This document shows positions 23,092 through 29,374 of a stretch of DNA of 35,255 nt, piece by piece (within the stretch, counting starts at the first letter, position 1; every line of letters starts with the position of its first letter). Made by a program: the position numbers and the translations under genes. The notes under the pieces were generated by a model, which saw only the letters and a list, made by a program, of their open reading frames with translations, was not told where the DNA came from and did not search any database. This DNA is from Bacillota bacterium. Its GTDB lineage: Bacteria > Bacillota > Clostridia > Christensenellales > Pumilibacteraceae. The DNA is taken from assembly GCA_009781235.1 (NCBI GenBank), contig WQYM01000004.1, forward strand, positions 1 through 35,255, given 5' to 3'.

Positions 23092-25965
23092 TTACTTCAA
23101 ATACTTCTGAAGAGCTACAAGCACTTCGCTAAAATTAAGCGGCTTGCCGATATGGCCGTTCATGCCGGCTGCGAGACAGTTTTCGACATCTTCGCGGAAT
23201 ACGTTGGCGGTCATGGCGACAATGGGGATCGTTTTTGCGCGTTCGGCGTCGAGCGCGCGTATCCGGCGCGTCGCCTCGTAGCCGTCCATCTCGGGCATCT
23301 GGACGTCCATAAAAATCATCTCGTATTTTTCGGGCGATTCGGAAAAGAGACGGACGGCTTCGCAGCCGTTTTCGGCGCAGTCGATTTGCAGCTGCGTCGG
23401 CTCTAACAAGGTTAAAACGATTTCCCGGTTGATGTCGACGTCCTCTGCCAGCAACAGGTGCCGCCCGCTATACGAATCGATTGCCGCTTCGTCGGCATGA
23501 TCGGCGGATTGATCGTCCGCGCTGAAAAATTCGCGGACAATATCCTCGATAATCGAAGGGAACAAAGGCGTTTGCAACACTTTGTCCATGCGCGGAGCGT
23601 TCGTTTTCCGGAAATCCCCATGCCCGCCGGACGGGAAAATCCCGACCACAAACGCGTCGCCAAACTTTGCAATGCTGCTTTGCAGCTTTTCCGACAACAA
23701 TTCGGATTCACCCAAACAAGTCGGGCATTCCCAGTTAATAAAATACAGGTTGTACCCGAGGTTTTTCTCAATGCAACGAACCGCTTCCTTGCCGTTTGAG
23801 GCAATATCGCAATACCCGCCGAATTTTTCGACAATCCCCTGAATATCCGCCAGCACCATCTCGTTGTTATCCACTGCTAAAATGCGTATGCCGCTCCAGT
23901 TGACAGAAGGCTTATTCACTTCTCGTCCGCGCTGCAATTTCACCGTAAAAGCAAACGTGGCGCCTTTGCCGGGCTTCGATTCAATCCAAATATTGCCGTC
24001 CATCATCTCGACGATGCTTTTAGAAATGGACAACCCCAGCCCCGTCCCCCCGAATTTGCGCGACGTGTGGTTCTCTGCCTGCTGGAAGGATTTAAACAGT
24101 CGTTCTTGTTGGGCGGGGTTAATGCCGATTCCCGTATCGGTCACGGTGATTTTAATCGTGCAAACGCCGTCTTTTTCTCCTTCAAGGTACGTGCGCAGCC
24201 AGATGGAGCCCTTTTCGGGCGTGAATTTCATGGCGTTGCTCAACAAGTTGGTAATGACCTGTGCCAGGCGCTGGTCGTCCCCAATTAGAATTTTAGGAAT
24301 CGTCCGGTCTACGTACACGGAAAACGGCTGTTTCTTTTCGTCCAGACGGAAGCTGCTTACATTGACGACGTTTTGCAGCATTTTTTCGAAATCGAACTCC
24401 ATAGGCGAGAGCGTGAATTTTCCGGATTCAATTTTTGAGACGTCCAAGATGTCGTTAATGACGCCCAAAAGATGCTTTGACGCCTCGTCAATCCGGTTTA
24501 GGCTGTAATCTTTGCGGTCCGCATCGCGGGCGCTTTTGCCGATGCTGGCCATTCCCGTAATGGCATTGATAGGCGTGCGTATCTCGTGGCTCATGTTTGC
24601 TAAAAAATTGCTTTTGGCGAGGCTCGCGGCTTGGGCGTCCACGATGGCCAGCTCCAATTTTTTATTCAGCGCGACCATCTCCGTAATGTCTTGCGAAAGC
24701 TCAATATGCCCGACTTTTCTTTTCTTTTTGTCTGTCAGGTAGTTTAAGTCCACCTTTAAGCTGACGCCGTTATAACTGCTGTCCGGCACCGGCGATCCTT
24801 TTTCCAAGCAATGGATTCCGCAGCCCTCGGTGTGGCAGGTGCTCATTCCCAAATTGCTGCACTGCCGGTCCAGTAAATCGGAACGCTTTTTTTGGTAAAA
24901 GTTTTCGATGGATTTATTGACAAACATCAGCTTTTTGTTCATGTCGGTAACGGAAACCATCGAGGGGATGCAATCCAAAATACTCTCGTACCAATAGGTC
25001 TTTTTTGTAATCCAGCGAATCAGGAATGCGGCAAAAAGCATAACTATTAGGCCCGCCGCAACCCCGATTGGAACGATGACGCTCAGAATTTCCGCCGAAT
25101 ATGCGCTAATTTCCGACAGGGGAATATACGTGACTATCATATACTCGTCCACAAGGCGGAAATACGTTTTACATTTCCCAAATGCAAAACCGGCCTCGCT
25201 CACCCCTTCGCCCTTTTCAAACATTTCTTTGGCCCATGCTTCTTCCGTCAGGCCGGTTTTTAATATGTCTTTTTCGGAGCTGGACGCAATCAGTTGATAG
25301 TCGTTGTCTAAGAGAAAAACGCCGCCTTCCTTCCCGATTTTTATATCCTGAACGGCTTTTTGGATGCTCATGGTGGATTTAATATCTTCGATGACTTGCA
25401 TCTCGACGCCGACCTGAACGATGCCGGGCTTGTCGACGCGCGCCACACCGATATATTGGAATACAGTTTCTCCGCCGTCTCCGCCGCGCGGCTGCGGCTC
25501 TTGCACGAGATAATTATCTTCATCATTCTTGCCCCAATCGTCTAATATTCTAAGAAACGGAATGGTTTGGAGATCGTCATGAAAGTCGAAGCCGAAGAAA
25601 TCTTCCAAGCTGCCCCAGGTCAGCACCCCGTTCTCATCGGTGACATGCAATTCGCTTACCCCAAATCGGGCGGCGAGCTCGCTAAGCCTCCCGGTCTCCA
25701 GATTATCCGGGTTTTCCGCAATCAACAACGCCAGCGCATAGGTAAGCGAAAGGTTCTTTTGATTCATCATACCAAGCACGGAATCCGTTACGTCGTCCGC
25801 AAGCCTTATTTGATGCGTGGCCGAATCCGCTACGTTCTGCATTTCTGAGTTTACCATCGTTTCAATGGAACGGCGCATCACAAAAACCGAGGTGAAGCTT
25901 ATGATAGCAAATGCAAGAATGAGCACGGCTAAAATCGGAATCAAGACTCTACTTTGTAATTTCAT
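23092..25965 (-). CDS. Hybrid sensor histidine kinase (Cache-like sensor, PAS, HisKA, HATPase, two receiver domains)
   Basis: 957 residues from ATG 25965. Membrane helices at about 8-29 and 292-317 flank a large outer sensor region of Cache type. A PAS domain (about 325-430) has the cysteine-rich block MSTCHTEGCGIHC. HisKA follows with SHEIRTP (phospho-acceptor His460), then HATPase motifs DTGIGI and GGTGLGLSI. Two receiver domains end the protein: the first is degenerate (INWECP at the phosphorylation site, Asn744 in place of Asp), the second complete (MDVQMP, Asp887; GKPL). ATG 25965 is chosen because GGGAGAA lies 5 nt upstream and the signal anchor starts there; the open frame extends 51 codons further but over the promoter region. 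No output regulator is adjacent, so the partner must be elsewhere. Confidence 0.93.
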   Translation of the reverse strand: MKLQSRVLIPILAVLILAFAIISFTSVFVMRRSIETMVNSEMQNVADSATHQIRLADDVTDSVLGMMNQKNLSLTYALALLIAENPDNLETGRLSELAARFGVSELHVTDENGVLTWGSLEDFFGFDFHDDLQTIPFLRILDDWGKNDEDNYLVQEPQPRGGDGGETVFQYIGVARVDKPGIVQVGVEMQVIEDIKSTMSIQKAVQDIKIGKEGGVFLLDNDYQLIASSSEKDILKTGLTEEAWAKEMFEKGEGVSEAGFAFGKCKTYFRLVDEYMIVTYIPLSEISAYSAEILSVIVPIGVAAGLIVMLFAAFLIRWITKKTYWYESILDCIPSMVSVTDMNKKLMFVNKSIENFYQKKRSDLLDRQCSNLGMSTCHTEGCGIHCLEKGSPVPDSSYNGVSLKVDLNYLTDKKKRKVGHIELSQDITEMVALNKKLELAIVDAQAASLAKSNFLANMSHEIRTPINAITGMASIGKSARDADRKDYSLNRIDEASKHLLGVINDILDVSKIESGKFTLSPMEFDFEKMLQNVVNVSSFRLDEKKQPFSVYVDRTIPKILIGDDQRLAQVITNLLSNAMKFTPEKGSIWLRTYLEGEKDGVCTIKITVTDTGIGINPAQQERLFKSFQQAENHTSRKFGGTGLGLSISKSIVEMMDGNIWIESKPGKGATFAFTVKLQRGREVNKPSVNWSGIRILAVDNNEMVLADIQGIVEKFGGYCDIASNGKEAVRCIEKNLGYNLYFINWECPTCLGESELLSEKLQSSIAKFGDAFVVGIFPSGGHGDFRKTNAPRMDKVLQTPLFPSIIEDIVREFFSADDQSADHADEAAIDSYSGRHLLLAEDVDINREIVLTLLEPTQLQIDCAENGCEAVRLFSESPEKYEMIFMDVQMPEMDGYEATRRIRALDAERAKTIPIVAMTANVFREDVENCLAAGMNGHIGKPLNFSEVLVALQKYLK

Positions 25966-26089
25966 AACGATTCTCCCGGGGTAACTGAGTTTTTTGGTTC
26001 TACGCTTAGTTACATGCGGCTCTTGAATTAGTTGCTGATTCAAGACGGATGCGCTGTATCGCCGCCGCGCGCAAATTGGATGTGTGTAA

Positions 26090-26118
26090 ATAATAGCAAG
26101 CAGTCGGAAAAATGTCAA
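26090..26118 (-). promoter_or_regulatory. Sigma-A promoter of the hybrid kinase
   Basis: On the minus strand TTGACA (26118-26113) and TATTAT (26095-26090), 17-bp spacer. It leaves a leader of about 118 nt before ATG 25965. Confidence 0.8.
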
Positions 26119-26147
26119 GGGATTTTTACGGTGCGTTCAAAATGGCG

Positions 26148-26173
26148 AAAAGCCGGAAGTTACTCCGGCTTTT
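26148..26173. terminator. Hairpin terminator between tRNA and kinase genes
   Basis: AAAAGCCGGA (26148-26157) pairs with TCCGGCTTTT (26164-26173). In minus-strand reading it follows the tRNA and has a T-run in its 3' arm, so it most likely ends the tRNA transcript. Confidence 0.7.
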
Positions 26174-26239
26174 CTACTAGGATTCCAAACACGCGTTCTC
26201 TAAAAGATATACTTTACATAGTTCGTATTTGGTTCGTTA

Positions 26240-26315
26240 TGGTTGCGGGGACAAGACTCGAACTTGCAACCTTTGGGTTATGAGCCCAACGAGCTACCGA
26301 TTGCTCCACCCCGCG
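26240..26315 (-). tRNA. Initiator tRNA-Met (fMet), anticodon CAT
   Basis: The 76-nt minus-strand sequence folds as a tRNA with acceptor stem GCGGGG/CCCCGC, anticodon loop CTCATAA, T-loop TTCGAGT and encoded CCA. Two initiator marks are present: an unpaired first base (C1 opposite A72) and three G-C pairs in the anticodon stem (GGG/CCC). It therefore starts translation and is not the elongator. Confidence 0.93.
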
Positions 26316-26321
26316 TCGGGG

Positions 26322-26543
26322 AGGGGATAGGGGATAGGGGTTAGGGGTTAGAGCCTAGGGGATAGGGGAAGGGGATAGGGGATAGGGGTTAGGGGTGGAG
26401 GTTGGCAATTTTGCCGCTCAGCTTAATTACTATACCATAATATATGGCGTCCGTCAAGTCGAATGCCCCGCATTTATAAATTTTTTCTCAGCTTTTTATC
26501 ACGAGCCTTTTATCATCTCTATTCCCTAACCCCTATTCTCTAC
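26322..26543. repeat. Heptamer element (GGGGATA type) in the leader of the initiator tRNA
   Basis: The left array 26322-26397 has about eleven GGGGATA/GGGGTTA units, the longest array in the window. A shorter C-rich array (26515-26543, CCCTAAC/CCTATTC units) is its inverse. The core holds the tRNA promoter. The array is transcribed as part of the tRNA precursor 5' leader. Confidence 0.85.
26429..26457 (-). promoter_or_regulatory. Sigma-A promoter of the initiator tRNA
   Basis: On the minus strand TTGACG (26457-26452) and TATAGT (26434-26429), 17-bp spacer. The expected start lies about 105 nt before the tRNA, so the whole GGGGATA array is in the precursor leader. Confidence 0.75.
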
Positions 26544-26579
26544 CATAGAGTAATTCAACACCACCAATAGGCTGCTTTA

Positions 26580-26719
26580 GGCGAATAGCGAATAACGAAT
26601 AGCGAATAGCGTCGGATGTTTCTAAGTCAGTCTTCAAAGCCTTTGGCACAGTTCAATACTTTTTTGCGTCAAAATCCCGATTCTAATACAAATAGTCCAT
26701 AGCTATTCGCTATTCGCTA
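26580..26719. repeat. Heptamer inverted-repeat element (GCGAATA type)
   Basis: Left array 26580-26611 (GCGAATA/ACGAATA units) and inverted right array 26699-26719 flank an 87-bp core beginning GTCGGATG. Outside the arms, ACACCAC (about 26559) and GTGGTGT (about 26743) form a further inverted pair. Confidence 0.93.
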
Positions 26720-26766
26720 AAATGTAACAAAATATGTTTTAGTGGTGTCCAATTAGAATAGATTCC

Positions 26767-26803
26767 GACCCCCGACCCCTAACCCCTAGTCCCCACCCCA
26801 AAA
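26767..26803. repeat. C-rich heptamer array (CCCCTAA type)
   Basis: About five units CCCCCGA, CCCCTAA, CCCCTAG. Read on the minus strand it is followed by GTCGGAAT, the family junction word. One-armed, or sharing the GGGGATA array at 26322 as a distant inverse. Confidence 0.7.
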
Positions 26804-27210
26804 TACCGTCGCATAATGCTAAAATAGAAGCATTATCGCGCAAAATGAAAAAAATAATAAAAAAAACGAAAATATTTTTAAAAACGTGTAAGATTTTTGC
26901 CCTCTCAATCGTGTTAGAGGCAAAGGAGGTCAAAAAACCGGCGCTTGCCGAAGCAAACACCCAAACATTAATTACAAAAAACAAAATTTTGGTAAACAAA
27001 ACTCCCGACCGTGTTAAAAAGCGGGATTCGCCGCATAGATAAGATTTGTCCCCTTATCGGCGGCGCTCCGGCGCAAAATTGAGACCCGGTCAAAAACTTT
27101 TCTCCCCAAAAGTGCCCTCTCCGCAGTTTTTTACGGTAAACACGTGTAAAACCCGGAATTGGTAAGGTAAAAACTTACAAAAAATTTTTTCAAAATCGTT
27201 TAAAAAGTCC
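26804..27210. other. AT-rich intergenic region without a convincing gene
   Basis: Contains an 8-bp hairpin ATAATGCT-AGCATTAT at 26814-26836, then A-rich sequence. A Lys-rich 65-codon frame at 26845 (+) and an 86-codon frame at 26739-26999 (-) overlap here; neither has a usable ribosome-binding site or recognisable protein. I see no RNA gene. Confidence 0.6.
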
Positions 27211-27239
27211 TTGCCTTTCTTGTCCGGATGGTGTATAAT
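27211..27239 (+). promoter_or_regulatory. Sigma-A promoter of the lipoprotein/VWA cluster
   Basis: TTGCCT (27211-27216) and TATAAT (27234-27239), 17-bp spacer. The leader of about 45 nt ends in a short hairpin (27274-27290) containing the ribosome-binding site. Confidence 0.75.
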
Positions 27240-27290
27240 CGTAGAAAGTTCTAGTCAGAGAAAATACTTCCGGAGAGGTAACCGATCTCT

Positions 27291-27959
27291 ATGAAAAAAC
27301 ACATAGCAAGAATGGTGACGGCGGTTCTTATGGTAGCCGCATTCGCGGGGATACTTTCGGCGTGCGCGTCGGAAAACGCGGTCGAAATGCAAAACATGCT
27401 TGATGAGCTCATTGCGGATTTCACAATTCCGGCAAAACCGCCCAACGACCCTAGGGTTCAGGCGTTCCAGCGGTCAGATGCCGACACTTTGGTGGCTACC
27501 GCCGACAACCCCGCCCCCAATCCGCTTACGTTTAGGCAGCGGGTCGAGGAGATCGACGAGTTTTACGACGCGTTAACCGTTCCCGAGCGGGAAGCTTCGG
27601 GCATGAGCCGCGTCCGGAAGAACTTCAACGCGTTCAAAACAAAGGTGAACGATTACCGGGCGGTCAGCGCGTGGGTCACCGACGTCGACGCTTTGGTGTA
27701 TCTCCTTATCATGGGCAACCCGAATCCTGCGTTGCACAACGTGCCCATGAAGATTGCAGCGACGCGTGCAGGCGAGGTTTGGGATTTAGAGGATCGGTAT
27801 CTCGCGTTTACGAAGGAGCAAAGGGATTTGTATGCCAGTTGTGACTCAATCCATGCGTCTGCGTTGACCAAGAATTGGATTCAAATCTTTGAATGGAAAG
27901 AAATGATCGACGATGTGGACAATGCAACGTGGAATGCCGACGGCACGCTGAAAAAATAG
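27291..27959 (+). CDS. Lipoprotein of unknown function
   Basis: 222 residues with a lipoprotein signal peptide and lipobox LSAC (Cys25). The mature part is largely helical and charged, with no family I recognise. The Shine-Dalgarno AGAGG (27274-27278) lies in a six-pair stem AGAGGT/ATCTCT that ends directly before the ATG, which could lower or regulate initiation. It precedes three membrane proteins in the same direction with a 118-bp gap holding a C-rich heptamer array and no clear terminator, so it may share their transcript. Possibly an outer component of the VWA assembly; this is inferred from position only. Confidence 0.8.
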   Translation: MKKHIARMVTAVLMVAAFAGILSACASENAVEMQNMLDELIADFTIPAKPPNDPRVQAFQRSDADTLVATADNPAPNPLTFRQRVEEIDEFYDALTVPEREASGMSRVRKNFNAFKTKVNDYRAVSAWVTDVDALVYLLIMGNPNPALHNVPMKIAATRAGEVWDLEDRYLAFTKEQRDLYASCDSIHASALTKNWIQIFEWKEMIDDVDNATWNADGTLKK

Positions 27960-27984
27960 CCGCCTTCACTCACTACCTATTGTT

Positions 27985-28049
27985 TATTATCTGTTATTCC
28001 CTAATCCTATCTATTATTCCCTAATCCTAACCCCAACCCAAACAACCCT
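27985..28049. repeat. C-rich heptamer array between the lipoprotein and the next gene
   Basis: Degenerate 7-bp units such as TTATTCC, CTAATCC, TAACCCC. One-armed; lies 15 bp before the AAGGAGG of the next gene. Confidence 0.65.
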
Positions 28050-28077
28050 ACAAATAGTTACAAGGAGGGTATCACAA

Positions 28078-29253
28078 GTGGATATCAAAGAATCATTTAA
28101 ACAGTATTACAAGAAGCTCATCATCGAGGCGTGGATTAAATCGGCCATCATCGGGTTGTTCTTCGGGTTATTGGCGGGCGGCGTATTTTCTGCGCTGGCG
28201 CTGATGTTCGGGTTCAACTTCGTCGGATGGACGATTGCTATCTCGATCATCGTGACCGTGGTGGTTGCCGCTGGTGCGACGGTACTCTTGTACTTCAACC
28301 GCTACAGGCCTTCGTTCCACGAGGCTGCGGCGCGCGTCGACCAGACGGGTCTTGAAGAGCGTATGATTACCATGCTCGAATTAGACGGCAACGAGACGCT
28401 CATCGCGCAAAAGCAACGCGACGACGGTAAGCAAAAAATCTCGGGCGTTACGCCTAAGCAGATGAAATACAAGCTTCCGTTGTACCCGCTGATCGCGGTC
28501 GGCGTAGCGTTGGTCATCGGCGTCTCCATCATGGTCAGCGCGGCAAACAGCGCGGCCTCCGTGCAAAAGAAGGAGAACGAGCTTAGAATCAGCCAACAGG
28601 AAGACCTGGAGACAATCGAGCGCTTGATCTCTCAGCTCGAGTCGCTGATTATGTCGTCCAGAGTTAGGGAAGATGACAAAGTCATGCTGCTCGGCAGAAC
28701 CAAGCAATTGCGTGTGGATGTCGCCAAGCTCCCTACGCCCCGCCAAAAGATGGATAAGGTGCGCAGGGAGATTCAAGAGATTCGCGCACTTTTAGAGGCG
28801 CTGATCGCTGCCTTAGACGCAGAGATCGCGGGCTTGCCGATTGACTCGTTAGACCGGGCGGCTCTCCAAGATCGGATGGAAGCGTTACAGGAATTGTTCG
28901 AGGCGTTAGAGCCGCTGGACGCGGATGGCGACCAGCAGGAAATGGAGCAAGGAGACGGCCCGCCGATGCCCACCGTCCCCATGCAATCCGACATGGTAGC
29001 ACCGGACTCCGAGTACGTTACCGAGATATTCGGGCCCGCCTCCAACGTGAACCCGGGCGAGGACGGCAGCGTTTATCAAGGTTCTCAGGTTTTTGGGAAC
29101 AAGCCGTACAACGACCCCGCGGTTTGGCAGCAGGCGTATGACTACTACCAGGAGCGGTTAAAGGACCCCGAGCTCTCCACGGAGGACAAACAGCGCGCCG
29201 AAGACTACTTTGAGATGTTGAAAGCTTTTGCTCCCGAAGGATGGAAACCCTAA
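28078..29253 (+). CDS. Membrane coiled-coil protein of the VWA cluster
   Basis: 391 residues starting at GTG 28078, supported by AAGGAGG 9 nt upstream. Membrane helices at about 20-42, 48-72 and 136-154; then a coiled-coil region (about 165-280, rich in Glu/Leu/Arg), a Pro/acidic linker, and a C-terminal segment with Tyr- and Asp-rich helices (VWQQAYDYYQERLKDPELS). No enzyme motif seen. Position directly before two VWA membrane proteins recalls the BatA/BatB/BatD and MoxR-type clusters, where membrane scaffold proteins accompany VWA proteins, but I cannot assign it to a named family. A strong hairpin follows the stop. Confidence 0.8.
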   Translation: MDIKESFKQYYKKLIIEAWIKSAIIGLFFGLLAGGVFSALALMFGFNFVGWTIAISIIVTVVVAAGATVLLYFNRYRPSFHEAAARVDQTGLEERMITMLELDGNETLIAQKQRDDGKQKISGVTPKQMKYKLPLYPLIAVGVALVIGVSIMVSAANSAASVQKKENELRISQQEDLETIERLISQLESLIMSSRVREDDKVMLLGRTKQLRVDVAKLPTPRQKMDKVRREIQEIRALLEALIAALDAEIAGLPIDSLDRAALQDRMEALQELFEALEPLDADGDQQEMEQGDGPPMPTVPMQSDMVAPDSEYVTEIFGPASNVNPGEDGSVYQGSQVFGNKPYNDPAVWQQAYDYYQERLKDPELSTEDKQRAEDYFEMLKAFAPEGWKP

Positions 29254-29272
29254 TTTTTTCGGAGCGTCTCTA

Positions 29273-29304
29273 CGGAAAGTCCCCCGGCTTTGGGGGGCTT
29301 TCCG
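29273..29304 (+). terminator. Strong intergenic hairpin without a T-run
   Basis: CGGAAAGTCCCCC pairs with GGGGGGCTTTCCG (13 pairs, one G-T) around GGCTTT. No run of T follows, so it may stabilise or process the mRNA between genes and not stop transcription fully. Confidence 0.55.
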
Positions 29305-29374
29305 GAAAGGGCGGTATTATTTAGGCTCAAGTTTACCAAAATAATAATAAATACATAGAAAGGGACAGTTCAAT

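Noticed and set aside
22786..23406. A 206-codon plus-strand frame opposite the kinase end
   Set aside because: Arg/Gly-rich shadow of the minus-strand kinase and small gene; their receiver-domain motifs are clear on the other strand.
26739..27042. Two overlapping small frames, one Phe/Ile-rich on minus and one Lys-rich on plus
   Set aside because: No usable start site, composition follows the AT-rich DNA, and each looks like the reflection of the other; no protein family recognised.
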